Shown: positions 34,386 to 43,733, counted from the stretch's first letter. The stretch is 64,000 nt of DNA from Acuticoccus mangrovi (GCF_016411865.1 NZ_JAEKJA010000010.1:1-64000); one strand, 5' to 3'. Made by a program: numbers and translations. Notes: generated from the sequence alone by a model not told the origin.

Positions 34386-35732
34386 ATGCACATGCCGGAA
34401 CGATTGATCGAAGAGATTCGGAGCGAGGCGATCCCGCTCGCCGGGTCGGACGCCGCCTTCGATCGCATCCTCGCCCTCGCCGCCGACGCGAGATTCGTGC
34501 TCATCGGCGAGGCGACCCACGGGACGCGCGAGTTCTACGCGATGCGCGCCGAGCTCACCAAGCGCCTCATCACCGAGCACGGCTTTGCCGCCGTCGCCGC
34601 CGAAGCCGACTGGCCAGACGCCTACCGCGTCAACCGCTACGTGCGGGGCGAGCCGACGATCGGTGATGCCGACGATGCTCTGCGCGACTTCGAGCGCTTT
34701 CCGAACTGGATGTGGCGCAACAAGGTGGTGCGCGACTTCGCGGACTGGCTGCGTCGGCACAACGACGCGATCGCCGAGCCGAGCCGCAAGGCCGGGTTCT
34801 ACGGCCTCGACCTCTACAGCCTCGAAGCCTCGATCGCGGCGGTGGTCGCCTACCTCGACAAGGTCGACCCGGTGGCGGCCAAGCTCGCCCGCGCCCACTA
34901 CGGCTGCTTCGACCATCACCATGCGCGCAACCCGCAGCAGTACGGCTACGCGACGATGCTCGGCGTGTCGCCGAGCTGCGAGCGGGAGGTGCTCGCGGAG
35001 CTCGTCGCGCTGCGTCGCAATCGGTTCGAGTACATCACCCGCGACGGCTTCGCGGCCGGCGAGGAGTTCTACTGCGCCGAGCAGAACGCCACCGTGGTGT
35101 GGAACGCGGAGCAGTACTATCGCACCATGTTCGAAGGGCGCGTCTCGTCCTGGAACCTGCGCGACAATCACATGGTGAGCACGCTCTACGGCCTCGCCGA
35201 CCACCTCCACCTGCAACGGGGCGAGGCGCCGAAGATCGTCGTGTGGGCGCACAATTCCCACGTGGGCGATGCGCGGGCCACCGAGATGGGCGAGCGCGGG
35301 GAGTGCAATATCGGCTCGCTGATCCGCGAGGCGCATGGGCGCAACGCGGTGCTCGTCGGCTTTTCGACCCACCACGGGAGCGTGCGGGCGGCGAGCGAGT
35401 GGGACGGGGCGGGGGAGGTGAAGTCGGTCCGCCCGGCGATCGCGGGAAGCTACGAGCAGCTCTTCCACGCGGTCGGTCTGTCGGACTTTCTGATCGTCCT
35501 GCGCGACAACGACACGCTCCACCGGCATCTCGACCTCTCGCGCCTCCAGCGGGCGATCGGGGTTCTCTACCTGCCCGAGACGGAGCGCCAGAGCCACTAT
35601 TTCTTCGCTCAGCTTCCCGACCAGTTCGACGCCCTCGTCCACATCGACGAGACCAGCGCGCTCGACCCGCTGCCGCGGGCTCCGTCCCGCCAGCCGAACG
35701 AGGTCTACGAAACCTATCCGACGGGTCTCTAG
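34386..35732 (+). CDS. Erythromycin esterase family protein
   Basis: A 448-residue EreA/EreB-like protein with FVLIGEATHGTREFYAMRAELT (about residues 38-59), AVAAEADWPDAYRVNRYVRG (about 72-91) and VWAHNSHVGDARATEMG (about 290-306), which carry the conserved Glu and His residues of the family. Chromosomal members like this in DosR-type stress clusters are not known resistance enzymes. The ATG at 34386 has GGAGG ten bases upstream and lies 28 bp after the PRTase stop, so the two are probably one operon. Confidence 0.88.
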   Translation: MHMPERLIEEIRSEAIPLAGSDAAFDRILALAADARFVLIGEATHGTREFYAMRAELTKRLITEHGFAAVAAEADWPDAYRVNRYVRGEPTIGDADDALRDFERFPNWMWRNKVVRDFADWLRRHNDAIAEPSRKAGFYGLDLYSLEASIAAVVAYLDKVDPVAAKLARAHYGCFDHHHARNPQQYGYATMLGVSPSCEREVLAELVALRRNRFEYITRDGFAAGEEFYCAEQNATVVWNAEQYYRTMFEGRVSSWNLRDNHMVSTLYGLADHLHLQRGEAPKIVVWAHNSHVGDARATEMGERGECNIGSLIREAHGRNAVLVGFSTHHGSVRAASEWDGAGEVKSVRPAIAGSYEQLFHAVGLSDFLIVLRDNDTLHRHLDLSRLQRAIGVLYLPETERQSHYFFAQLPDQFDALVHIDETSALDPLPRAPSRQPNEVYETYPTGL

Positions 35733-35770
35733 CCGGTTCGGGCGGCAATCCGAGGGAGGCGGATGTGGAC

Positions 35771-36439
35771 ATGGACAGAAGGAGGGCGGTCGCGATCGAG
35801 GCCGGCGGCGTGGTGCTGGAGGGGGTGCTGGAGATGCCGGCGCGGGCGAGCGGCATCGTGGTCTTCGCCCACGGCAGCGGCTCCAGTCGGCACAGCCCGC
35901 GCAACCAATTGGTGGCGCAGGTGCTGCGCGAGCACGGCATGGGCACGCTCCTCGTCGACCTGCTGTCGCCGGACGAGGAGGAGATCGACCGCCGGACGCG
36001 CGAGCTGCGCTTCGACATCCCGCTGCTCGCCTCCCGCCTCGAGGGGATCGGCACGTGGGTGCGCGCCAACGTTGACGGGGACGGGGCGATCCCGCTCGGC
36101 TATTTCGGGGCGAGCACGGGTGCGGCCGCGGCTCTCATTGCGGCGGCTGACCAGGGCGACGCGGTCGCCGCGGTGGTCTCGCGCGGCGGGCGGCCGGACC
36201 TTGCAGGCGATGCGCTCGGAAGGGTGACGGCGCCGACCCTGTTGATCGTCGGAGGGGACGACGTCGACGTCCTCGCGCTCAATCGCAAGGCGCTCGAGCG
36301 GCTGGCGGGGACGTCCCGCCTGCTCGTCGTCCCCGGCGCCACCCACCTCTTCGAGGAGCCGGGCACGCTCGAGGTCGCCGCCGCCGTCGCGGCCGGCTGG
36401 TTCGCCGAGGCGTTCGGCCGGCGCCGCGACGCCGCGTGA
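35771..36439 (+). CDS. Dienelactone-hydrolase-like alpha/beta hydrolase
   Basis: A 222-residue alpha/beta hydrolase. The sequence GIVVFAHGSGSSRHSPRNQL (about residues 28-47) is the oxyanion strand; GYFGASTGAAAAL carries the nucleophile serine (about residue 116), LLIVGGDDVDVLAL the acid and PGATHLFEEPG the histidine. It follows the erythromycin-esterase homologue by 38 bp, on the same strand, and is convergent with ftsH 15 bp away. Similar to the C-terminal half of Rv0571c. The ATG at 35771 is used; a GTG at 35765 is in frame. Confidence 0.85.
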   Translation: MDRRRAVAIEAGGVVLEGVLEMPARASGIVVFAHGSGSSRHSPRNQLVAQVLREHGMGTLLVDLLSPDEEEIDRRTRELRFDIPLLASRLEGIGTWVRANVDGDGAIPLGYFGASTGAAAALIAAADQGDAVAAVVSRGGRPDLAGDALGRVTAPTLLIVGGDDVDVLALNRKALERLAGTSRLLVVPGATHLFEEPGTLEVAAAVAAGWFAEAFGRRRDAA

Positions 36440-36454
36440 GCCGGGCGCCGTCGC

Positions 36455-38317
36455 CTACTGGGCGGCGGGGGCGAAGGCGCCGGTCTTCGCGTCCTGCGCC
36501 GGAGCGGGCTTCAGGGCCTTCTTGTATTCCACCAGTACGGAGGCATCGAGCGTCTCGTGGACGAGAAGCTCGTCGGCGGCGCGGTGGAGGAGCTCGCTGT
36601 TGCGGCGCAGGATCTCCAGCGTCCGATGGTAGACGTCGTCGATGATCGACCGCACCGCCTCGTCGAGCCGCTCCGACGTCCGCTCGCTGTAGCCGCGGTC
36701 GAAGCTCGGCAGGTTGTCCTCGCCGAGGAAGTTGGGACGCTCGCGGTCGTAGCTGACGTTGCCGAGGTCCTCCACCATGCCGTAGCGCGCGGCCATCGAG
36801 CGGGCGATGTCGGTGGCCTTCACCAGATCGTCGGCCGCCCCGGTCGAGAGCTGGCCGAAGATCAGCTCCTCCGCGGCGCGTCCGCCCATGAGGACGGCGA
36901 TCTTGTTCTCGAGCTCGCCGCGGGTCATCAGGAAGCGGTCCTCGGTCGGCCGCTGGATGGTGTAGCCGAGGGCGCCGATGCCGTGCGGGATGATCGAGAC
37001 CTTGTGCACCTCGTCGACCCCCGGCAGCGCCATCGCGACCAGCGCGTGCCCCATCTCGTGGTAGGCGACGACCTTGCGCTCGCGCGGATTGAGGATGCGG
37101 TTGCGCTTCTCGAGCCCCGCCACGATGCGCTCCACGGCGCGGGTGAAATCCTCCAGGCCGACCGCCGAGGCGCGCCGGCGGGTGGCGAGGAGCGCCGCCT
37201 CGTTGACGAGGTTCGCAAGGTCCGCCCCGCTGAAGCCGGTGGTGAGGGCGGCGACCTCGTCCACCTTCACGTCGCCCGCGAGCACGATCTTCTTCAGATG
37301 CACGTTGAGGATCTGGATACGGCCGGCGCGGTCGGGCCGGTCGACGAGAATCTGCCGGTCGAAGCGGCCGGCGCGCAGCAGCGCCGGGTCGAGGACTTCC
37401 GGCCGGTTGGTGGCGGCGAGGAGGACGACGCCGACGCTCGGGTCGAACCCGTCGAGCTCGGACAGGAGCTGGTTGAGCGTCTGCTCGCGCTCGTCGTGGC
37501 TGCCGGTGAGCTGGGAGGCGCCGCGGGCGCGGCCGAGCGCGTCCAGTTCGTCGATGAAGATGATGGCGGGCGCCTTCTCCCGCGCCTGCTCGAAGAGGTC
37601 GCGCACCCGCGCCGCGCCGACGCCCACGAACATCTCCACGAACTCCGAACCGGAGATCGAGAAGAACGGCACCGCCGCTTCGCCGGCGACGGCTCGGGCG
37701 AGCAGCGTCTTGCCCGTGCCCGGCGGGCCGACGAGGAGGATGCCTTTCGGGATGTGCGCGCCGAGCCGGCCATACTCCTTCGGCGCCTTGAGGAACTCGA
37801 TGATCTCCTTCAGCTCGTCCTTCGCCTCGTCGACGCCCGCGACGTCGTCGAAAGCGACCTTCGTGTCGGTCTCCATGTAGATCCGTGCGCGGCTCTTGCC
37901 GACCGACATCAGTCCGCCCATGCCGCCGTTCGCGGCCATCCGGCGGATGAGCAGGATCCAGATCCCGAAGAAGAGCAGCGTCGGCAGCACCCACGACAGG
38001 ACCGTCGTCAGCAGCGTGTTCTCGGCCTGGCCGGAGAAGGTGATGCCCGACTTGCGAAGCTGCTCGGCGATCGCGGGATCGACCCGGGTCGTCACGAACG
38101 AGGTCTTGCCGTCGCGTGGCGAGACGTAGGTGCCGCGGATCGTCTGCGGGCTGACGACGACGTCCTTGATCGCGCCGCCGCCGAGCTCGGTCTCGAACTC
38201 GCTGTAGGGGATCGGCTCGACGGTCCGGTACTGGGTCCACAGATCGCGCAGGAACACGATCCCGAGCATCGCGATGACGATATACCAGAAGTGAATCTGG
38301 TTGTGGCGCTGCAGCAT
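36455..38317 (-). CDS. ftsH: ATP-dependent zinc metalloprotease FtsH
   Basis: A 620-residue membrane-anchored AAA+ protease. Two hydrophobic segments (about residues 10-25 and 103-125) flank a short periplasmic part. Walker A is GPPGTGKT (197-204), Walker [10 protein letters not shown] (about 252-260), the second region of homology ends in [17 protein letters not shown], and the zinc site is HEMGH (420-424). The tail is short, ending [11 protein letters not shown] genome normally has a housekeeping ftsH linked to tilS; this copy is in a stress cluster, so it is probably a second, accessory FtsH. Convergent with the hydrolase gene. Confidence 0.93.
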   Translation of the reverse strand: MLQRHNQIHFWYIVIAMLGIVFLRDLWTQYRTVEPIPYSEFETELGGGAIKDVVVSPQTIRGTYVSPRDGKTSFVTTRVDPAIAEQLRKSGITFSGQAENTLLTTVLSWVLPTLLFFGIWILLIRRMAANGGMGGLMSVGKSRARIYMETDTKVAFDDVAGVDEAKDELKEIIEFLKAPKEYGRLGAHIPKGILLVGPPGTGKTLLARAVAGEAAVPFFSISGSEFVEMFVGVGAARVRDLFEQAREKAPAIIFIDELDALGRARGASQLTGSHDEREQTLNQLLSELDGFDPSVGVVLLAATNRPEVLDPALLRAGRFDRQILVDRPDRAGRIQILNVHLKKIVLAGDVKVDEVAALTTGFSGADLANLVNEAALLATRRRASAVGLEDFTRAVERIVAGLEKRNRILNPRERKVVAYHEMGHALVAMALPGVDEVHKVSIIPHGIGALGYTIQRPTEDRFLMTRGELENKIAVLMGGRAAEELIFGQLSTGAADDLVKATDIARSMAARYGMVEDLGNVSYDRERPNFLGEDNLPSFDRGYSERTSERLDEAVRSIIDDVYHRTLEILRRNSELLHRAADELLVHETLDASVLVEYKKALKPAPAQDAKTGAFAPAAQ

Positions 38318-38361
38318 GGTGCCGACCTCGTCGCCATTGGAGGGAGAACAAGCCTATCTGG

Positions 38362-38417
38362 CCCGCGGCGAGCGAGGGGGTCTGGCATTGCGCTAGGCCC
38401 CCCTCGCTCGCCGCGGG
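38362..38417. terminator. Large perfect inverted repeat (19-bp stem) between the host-attachment gene and ftsH
   Basis: CCCGCGGCGAGCGAGGGGG (38362-38380) is the exact reverse complement of 38399-38417, with an 18-base loop. It begins 41 bp after the stop of the minus-strand host-attachment gene and ends 45 bp before the ftsH start. No T-run follows on the minus strand. It probably insulates ftsH from upstream transcription. Confidence 0.65.
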
Positions 38418-38457
38418 TGTTGTTGCGACGCGTCGAGGCGGTGGGTGCCGGTCGGAC

Positions 38458-38913
38458 CTACTGCCCCGAAAAGAGCGTCTCGATTTCCGTTATAGGCCAG
38501 TTTGTCAGGTCGCGGTCCAGTTCCGCGACGACGCATCCGCGAACCGTCTCCGACAGATGGTGGCGCAGGCGGCCGAGCATGCGCGGCGGGGCGACGACGA
38601 CGACCCGGGTTTGGATGATCTCGGGGGCGAGGTGATCGAGCATCTCGGCGATCTGCGCCGAGAACGCGTCCTCGGCGTCCTCGTGGAGGTCGCGCGCTTC
38701 GAACGCCCCGCGGCGCGACCGCGACCCCTTGTCGAAATGGCCGGGTCGCTCGGTACCTTTCTCGTGCGTCGGCGGATTGTCGAGGTTGAGAACCTGCTGG
38801 GTCTTGAGGCTCGGGGATGGTACGTCCCCTTCGTTGACGAGGAGCAGCGCCTTGCTTCCGTCTGCGACGACAACGATGTCGCCGTGGCGCAGGTGGACGT
38901 CTATCTTTGTCAT
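38458..38913 (-). CDS. Host attachment family protein
   Basis: A 151-residue protein of the family described as required for attachment to host cells (first named in Agrobacterium). It has IVVVADGSKALLLVNEGD near residue 12, the conserved DLHEDAEDAFSAQIAEMLDHLA stretch (about 75-96) and VVVVAPPRMLGRLRHHLS (about 105-122). The structure is thought to be an eRF1-like or ribosomal-release fold; function is not established. Start ATG at 38913. It shares an upstream region containing a FNR-type half-perfect box with the divergent P-type ATPase. Confidence 0.82.
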   Translation of the reverse strand: MTKIDVHLRHGDIVVVADGSKALLLVNEGDVPSPSLKTQQVLNLDNPPTHEKGTERPGHFDKGSRSRRGAFEARDLHEDAEDAFSAQIAEMLDHLAPEIIQTRVVVVAPPRMLGRLRHHLSETVRGCVVAELDRDLTNWPITEIETLFSGQ

Positions 38914-38969
38914 GGATGAGTTCCTTGTCCTCCAACGCGCGACGGTGGACCCCGCTGCCATGACGCCGT

Positions 38970-38983
38970 TTGACGAAAGTCAT
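38970..38983 (-). promoter_or_regulatory. FNR/FixK-type box TTGACGAAAGTCAT
   Basis: Matches TTGAC-N4-GTCAA at nine of ten positions. Its centre is about 63 bp upstream of the minus-strand host-attachment ATG, so a -41.5 position would give a leader of about 22 bases. It may also serve the divergent P-type ATPase. Confidence 0.6.
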
Positions 38984-39018
38984 CTCCGCCCTGCGCCGCC
39001 AGGGTCCGGAGCGCCGAT

Positions 39019-39032
39019 TTGACGAAGCGCAA
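39019..39032 (+). promoter_or_regulatory. Weak FNR/FixK-type box TTGACGAAGCGCAA
   Basis: Left half TTGAC perfect, right half CGCAA matches three of five. It is centred about 110 bp upstream of the P-type ATPase ATG. It may be a second site for the divergent promoter pair, or chance. Confidence 0.35.
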
Positions 39033-39134
39033 GGGACGACGGCCCCACCTCCTTCAAGGACTGCGCGAGGACCGGCACCGGCGTGCACGCTCTCGCGCCG
39101 ACGCCCTCGCGCGCCTTTGACAACGGGACGCTTC

Positions 39135-42077
39135 ATGGACGGAAACGACTTCCGCAGACCGTGCCTGTCCGTCCGCCACCACATCCCGGGCCGTACCCGC
39201 TTCAACGTGGCGGGCTGGCCGGACGACACGGCGCTCGACCGGGCGGCGGACGTCCTGCCGGCGCACGGGATGAGGCTCGGGTCGGCGAACCCGCGGACGG
39301 GGTCGCTCCTCGTCCTGCATCGACGTTCCGATGCGCCCGCCGCGATCAAGGCGCTGCTCGAAGACCTCTTCGGCGAGGAGGGGGCACCCGGCGCGACGGG
39401 CTCCGACGGCGTCCGGCAGTTCGGCGGGTGCGAGAGCGTCGTTGCGCTCGGCGTCGGCGCGACGCTGGCCGCCGTCGGCAGCGCCACCGGCGGCCTCAGC
39501 GAGGCGGAGGTCGAGCGGCGCCTCGCGCGCACCGGCGCCAATGCGCTGCCCCCGTCGCGCGGTCGCTCGCGCGGCGAGATCCTGACGCAGCAGTTCGCGA
39601 CGATCCCGGTCGCGCTGCTCGCCGGCTCCGCCGTCCTCTCCCTCCTCACCGGCGGCATCCTCGACGCGGTGGTCACGCTCGGCGTCGTGGTGCTCAACGC
39701 CGGCATCGGCTTCTCGTCGGAGAATGCGACGGAAGGACTGATCCGGCGGATGTCGCGCCCGGTGGAGCACGACGCCCTCGTCGTGCGCAATGGGGTCTCC
39801 CGTCGCTGTTCGGCGCGCGGCATCGTGCGGGGCGACATCGTTCTTCTCGCGCCCGGTGCCTTCGTGCCGGCCGATGCGCGGGTCATCGAGGCGCGCGACC
39901 TCTCGGTGGACGAATCCGCCCTCACCGGGGAGAGCCTGCCCACCGTCAAGTCGCCCGGGGCGCTCGCCGCCGGCGATGTCCCGCTCGCCGAGCGCACCAA
40001 CATCGTGCATGCCGGTACGGTCGTCACCGGCGGGGACGGGCGGGCGGTCGTCGTCGGGACCGGGCGGAACACCGAGATCGCCCGCATCCGCGAGATGATC
40101 GGCGCGGCGAAGCCGCCGAAGCCGCATATCGAGCAGAAGCTCGGCGCGCTGACCACCCAGCTCACGCTCGGCTCCGTCGCCATCTGCGGGCTGGTGCTCG
40201 GCGTGGGCCTCCTGCGCCGGGAGCCGACTTCGGGGCTCCTGAAGGCGGTGGTGGCCCTCGCCGTCTCCGCCATTCCCGAAGGCCTGCCGGCGGTGGCGAC
40301 GTCCGTCCTCGCCCTCGGCGCGCGGTCGATGGAGCGGGAGGGCGCGTTCGTGCGCGCGCTGCCGGCGGTCGAGGCGATCGGCTCCGTCGACACGATCTGC
40401 CTCGACAAGACCGGAACGCTCACCGAGAACCGGATGGCCGTCGTCACCGCGTGGACGGCGGGGCGGTCCTGGAGCGGAGAGGGGGGACGCTGGGCCGCGA
40501 GCGACGACGCCGAGCTCATGGCGCTCGCCGAGGCGGTCTCGCTCTGCAACGAGGCGAGCCTCACCCACGGAACGGGCTCCTCCACCGAGACGGCGCTCCT
40601 GCGCTTCGCCGACGCCGTCGGGGTCGATCATCACAAGATGCGCGACGTCGCCCCGCTGACGGCCTCGCGTAACCGCAACCACCTGCGCCGCTGGATGGCG
40701 ACCGAGCATCGCCGGGCGGGGGAGGCGGAGGTCGCCGTGAAGGGGGCGCCCGACGAGATTTTGGCGCTCTCGGCCACCGAGTTCACCGCTTCGGGCTCGG
40801 GGCGGCTCGACGACGTCCGGCGGCACGAGATCCTCACCCTCAACGACGGAATGGCGCGGCGGGGGCTGCGCGTGCTCGGCGTTGCCCGCCGACGCGGCGT
40901 GATGGGGGAGGGCGCGCTCGACGATCTCGAATTCCTCGGCCTCGTCGCGCTCGCCGACCCGATCCGCGCCGAAGCGCGCGAGGCGGTCGACGTCTTCCAC
41001 CATGCGGGCGTGCGCACGGTGATGATCACCGGGGATCAGCCGGCGACGGCGCTCGCCGTCGCCGAGGCTCTGAACCTCTCGCGCACCGGCGTCCTCAAGG
41101 TCGTGGAGGGGTCCGAGATCGTCGGCCTCGACGATGCGGCGCTCGGCGAGCTCGCCCTCGCCACCTCGGTGTTCGCCCGCGTCACGCCGGGGGACAAGCT
41201 GCGCATCGTGCGGGCGCTGCAGGGCGCCGGCCGATCCGTCGCGATGATCGGCGACGGGGTCAACGACGGGCCGGCGCTGCGCGCGGCGGCGGTGGGCGTC
41301 GCGATGGGGGCCGCGAGCACCGACGTCGCCCGCGAGGTGGCCGACATCGTCGTCACCGACAACCTGACCGGGCTCGCGCGCGCCATCGCCCGCGGCCGCA
41401 CCGCCGAGGACAACGTGCGCGCGGCGATCCGCTATCTCGTCTCCACCAACCTCTCCGAGCTTCTGGTGATGCTGGTGGAATCGCTGCATGGGCGCGGCGA
41501 GATGGAGACGCCGCTGGAGCTCCTGTGGCTGAACCTTGCCACCGACGTGATGCCCTCGCTCGGCCTGGCGCTCGCCGAGCCGCGCGGCGACGTGATGCTG
41601 CGGCCGCCGCGCCCGACCTCCGCGGGCCTCTTCGACACCGGCGAGGTCGGCGAGGTCGCCCTCGACGCGGCCGGCCTCGCGACCTCCGCCCTCGCGGCGC
41701 ACTTCACGATGCTGGCGCGCGCCGGCATCGGGCCGCGCGTGCGCACGGCGACGTTCCTCACCCTCGCCTTGGGGCAGATCGTCCACGGGCTCGTTCTGCG
41801 CGATCGGTCGCGCACGGGCGGCGCCGCGGCGCGGCTGTCGGAGCGCCGGCTGGAGGCGATGCTCGCCGCGGCCGCCGGCGTTCTCGCGGTGCCGTTCGTC
41901 GTGCCGGGTCTCGGACGGGTGCTCGGGATCGGGCGCCTCACCGGCGGCGAGCTCGCCCTGTCGCTCGGGCTTACGGCGACGGCGTTCGCGGTTGCCGAGG
42001 CGCGTCACTCCCGGGCTCGGCCGGAGCGGACGCCGTCTTCATCAACGCAAGCGTCGCCGCCTGCCCGAATATCGTGA
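39135..42077 (+). CDS. P2-type cation-transporting ATPase (CtpF/PMA1-like)
   Basis: A 980-residue P-type ATPase. Residues 1-100 look like a degenerate heavy-metal-associated fold (SVRHHIPGRTRFNVAGW). The cation ATPase N-terminal region (GLSEAEVERRLARTGANALPP) follows, then TGES of the actuator, PEGLPA in TM4 as in SERCA-type P2A pumps, the phosphorylation motif DKTGT (Asp424) and GDGVNDGPAL of the hinge. TM5-6 carry NLATDVMPSLGLA. It should export Ca2+/Mn2+ or similar divalent cations; mycobacterial CtpF is the closest analogue I recall. Its 3' end overlaps the convergent HMA-like gene by 107 bp. Confidence 0.88.
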   Translation: MDGNDFRRPCLSVRHHIPGRTRFNVAGWPDDTALDRAADVLPAHGMRLGSANPRTGSLLVLHRRSDAPAAIKALLEDLFGEEGAPGATGSDGVRQFGGCESVVALGVGATLAAVGSATGGLSEAEVERRLARTGANALPPSRGRSRGEILTQQFATIPVALLAGSAVLSLLTGGILDAVVTLGVVVLNAGIGFSSENATEGLIRRMSRPVEHDALVVRNGVSRRCSARGIVRGDIVLLAPGAFVPADARVIEARDLSVDESALTGESLPTVKSPGALAAGDVPLAERTNIVHAGTVVTGGDGRAVVVGTGRNTEIARIREMIGAAKPPKPHIEQKLGALTTQLTLGSVAICGLVLGVGLLRREPTSGLLKAVVALAVSAIPEGLPAVATSVLALGARSMEREGAFVRALPAVEAIGSVDTICLDKTGTLTENRMAVVTAWTAGRSWSGEGGRWAASDDAELMALAEAVSLCNEASLTHGTGSSTETALLRFADAVGVDHHKMRDVAPLTASRNRNHLRRWMATEHRRAGEAEVAVKGAPDEILALSATEFTASGSGRLDDVRRHEILTLNDGMARRGLRVLGVARRRGVMGEGALDDLEFLGLVALADPIRAEAREAVDVFHHAGVRTVMITGDQPATALAVAEALNLSRTGVLKVVEGSEIVGLDDAALGELALATSVFARVTPGDKLRIVRALQGAGRSVAMIGDGVNDGPALRAAAVGVAMGAASTDVAREVADIVVTDNLTGLARAIARGRTAEDNVRAAIRYLVSTNLSELLVMLVESLHGRGEMETPLELLWLNLATDVMPSLGLALAEPRGDVMLRPPRPTSAGLFDTGEVGEVALDAAGLATSALAAHFTMLARAGIGPRVRTATFLTLALGQIVHGLVLRDRSRTGGAAARLSERRLEAMLAAAAGVLAVPFVVPGLGRVLGIGRLTGGELALSLGLTATAFAVAEARHSRARPERTPSSSTQASPPARIS

Positions 42078-42510
42078 GGGCGGGGCCGAAAGCGCGGCCG
42101 CGCGCGAGCTGCACGAGGCCGGCCGCGACGAGGCCCGCGAAGGTCGTGCCCGACAGATCGGCCCGGCCGGCGGTGACGCGGGTGATGAAGCGATCCGCCT
42201 CGGCGAGCCGCGCCTTGGCGGTGCCGATGGGGTCGACCGGTGCCGCCGGCTCGTCGGGCAGAAGCTCCAGGAGGCCCGCCTCGGAGAGTTCGGCGAGAAC
42301 GTGCTCGAGCGGCCCGTCGTGGTGGAGGATGAGGCTTCCGGTGCGCGCCCGCACGTCGACGCCGCGCACCGCCGGGATCGCCGCAGCGTCGGCCGCGATC
42401 ACGTCGAGATCGTCCTTCGCGGGCACGGGGGCGGCCAGCGAGATCCGCGCACGTCCGCCGACGGCGTGACGCAGCCGGCCGCGCGCCGGATCAGGCCGCG
42501 GCTGCCGCAC
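41971..42510 (-). CDS. Heavy-metal-associated-domain-like protein
   Basis: A protein of about 179 residues if started at the GTG at 42510 (another GTG is at 42513). RLRHAVGGRARISLAAP (about residues 10-26) resembles the HMA-like N-terminus that precedes some P-type ATPases, without a Cys-x2-Cys metal site. A hydrophobic stretch (FAGLVAAGLVQLARGRAFGPALTIFG, split over residues 128-153) could be one or two membrane segments. It overlaps the preceding gene by 20 bp and the convergent ATPase gene by 107 bp. The same pattern (GRTRF / GRARI) occurs in the ATPase N-terminus. Start uncertain. Confidence 0.6.
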   Translation of the reverse strand: MRQPRPDPARGRLRHAVGGRARISLAAPVPAKDDLDVIAADAAAIPAVRGVDVRARTGSLILHHDGPLEHVLAELSEAGLLELLPDEPAAPVDPIGTAKARLAEADRFITRVTAGRADLSGTTFAGLVAAGLVQLARGRAFGPALTIFGQAATLALMKTASAPAEPGSDAPRQPRTPSP

Positions 42511-42802
42511 CACGCGCCTCGCTCTCGCCCGGCGCATGCGCCGAAGGCTCCTCCGAGGAGTCGGCCGCCGCCTTCTCCTCGCTCATCTCGAACACCACTT
42601 CGGCGACGAGATCCTCGACCTCTTCGCCCACCTTCGCCGCGGCGAGGCGTGCGGCGGCGTAGCCGTCGATCCCGGCCCGCAGCGCGGACTTCGCGGCAGG
42701 CCGCGTCGCCCGCCATATCGACGGACCGAACAACGTCGCGCCGACGCCCACCGCGACGCCGATCCCGAGGAGCATGCCTCCTCGAACGAGGTTTGACGCC
42801 AT
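42491..42802 (-). CDS. Small membrane protein, DUF5132-like
   Basis: A 103-residue protein. Residues 5-27 (LVRGGMLLGIGVAVGVGATLFGP) form one glycine-rich transmembrane segment; the rest is soluble and ends in an acidic, Ala-rich tail (EEKAAADSSEEPSAHAPGE). This layout matches small DUF5132-type proteins found next to P-type ATPases and HMA proteins. A GGGAG sequence lies eight bases before the ATG. Probably coexpressed with the following HMA-like gene. Confidence 0.65.
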   Translation of the reverse strand: MASNLVRGGMLLGIGVAVGVGATLFGPSIWRATRPAAKSALRAGIDGYAAARLAAAKVGEEVEDLVAEVVFEMSEEKAAADSSEEPSAHAPGESEARGAAAAA

Positions 42803-42945
42803 CTGTCAGTCTCCCACCTGTCGTTTGGGTCGGCTCGGAGCCGCACTCCTCGTTTCGTTTCGACCGGCATCGCACCGTCCGCTCGGCCGACGCATGGCGC
42901 GACCGGCGAGGATCGGCAACCCCGCGCGGGTCGTCCCGCCGCCCG

Positions 42946-43401
42946 CTAGGCCGACGCCATCTGGGCCCGCACCCACGCGACGATCCGGCTCGCCTCCTGC
43001 GCGCCCGCGCTCTGCGCGACCACGCGGCCGCGATGGATCAGGAACAGCGCCGGGATCCCCCTCACGCCGAGCTCGGCGGCGATGCGGGGCTCCTCGTCGG
43101 AGTTGAGCTTCAGAAGGCGCACGTCCGGCTCGAGCTCCGTCACGGCGCGCTCGAACATCGGCGCCATCGCCCGGCAGGGGCCGCACCACGGCGCCCAGAC
43201 GTCGACGAGGATCGGAATGTCGTTGTTGCGGCGATGCCGGTCGAACGCGGCAGCGTCGACCGCGGCGGGATGACCGTCGAACAGCGGGCGGTGGCACGCC
43301 CCGCAACGTGCCGCGCTCATCGGCCGGTCGACGGGCACGCGGTTGGTCTTGGTGCAATGCGGGCAGACGATCTGTCGGGTCGCTCGTGTGGCAGCGGTCA
43401 T
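42946..43401 (-). CDS. trxC: Thioredoxin 2 (TrxC-like)
   Basis: A 151-residue thioredoxin with an N-terminal zinc ribbon: CPHC at residues 13-16 and CGAC at about 33-36. The active site WCGPC is at about residues 72-76 (VWAPWCGPCRAMAPMFE), and GIPALFL carries the cis-proline. TrxC is an oxidative-stress thioredoxin reduced by thioredoxin reductase. It lies 143 bp upstream of the DUF5132-like gene on the same strand. Confidence 0.93.
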   Translation of the reverse strand: MTAATRATRQIVCPHCTKTNRVPVDRPMSAARCGACHRPLFDGHPAAVDAAAFDRHRRNNDIPILVDVWAPWCGPCRAMAPMFERAVTELEPDVRLLKLNSDEEPRIAAELGVRGIPALFLIHRGRVVAQSAGAQEASRIVAWVRAQMASA

Positions 43402-43733
43402 GGCTCAGGCGATATCCTCGAGCTTGCGGATACCGAGACGGTCGAGGCCGAGCCGCTTCCTCTCGGGGGATCCGACGCGAACGGTCGTCTCACGGGCGAC
43501 GCCGGCCCAGTCTACACGCCCAGGGTCCCCAGAACAGCGGACATAGTGCGGCATGATCACCGTATCGTGACGATTGTCGCACCAGCGCGGAACTCTCTAC
43601 CCCCATCGTGAAACGCTTCGCCGCATCGCCTATGAAGGATGATCCGTGGGCCTCCGAGGCGGGTTGACGAACGTCAATCGGGCGAGGGGGCGAGACCGCA
43701 ATCTCTTGCGGTAAGAAAGGGTGGGAGGCCTCG
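43402..43733. other. Intergenic region between trxC and the universal stress protein gene
   Basis: About 330 bp in which I recognise no gene. A plus-strand open stretch ending at TGA 43609-43611 has fair codon composition but no start codon or ribosome site. The last 70 bp hold the FNR-type box at 43664-43677 and a GGGTGGGAGG ribosome site before the usp ATG. Confidence 0.5.
43664..43677 (+). promoter_or_regulatory. FNR/FixK-type box TTGACGAACGTCAA before usp
   Basis: Perfect TTGAC-N4-GTCAA palindrome centred about 63 bp before the usp ATG, which fits a class II site with a leader of about 22 bases. Confidence 0.75.

Noticed and set aside
39115-39128. TTGACAACGGGACG as a further FNR-type box
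   Set aside because: The right half has no match to GTCAA and it is immediately upstream of the ATG.
39054-42008. A minus-strand open frame of nearly 1,000 codons opposite the P-type ATPase
   Set aside because: It mirrors the codon structure of the ATPase, has no recognisable domain and no ribosome site.
42793-42808. TTGACGCCATCTGTCA as a possible FNR-type box
   Set aside because: Half-sites are spaced wrongly for FNR/FixK and the sequence covers the start codon of the DUF5132-like gene.
43400-43611. Possible small gene between trxC and usp
   Set aside because: The frame with the better translation has no start codon; the frame with an ATG has an implausible composition and no ribosome site.
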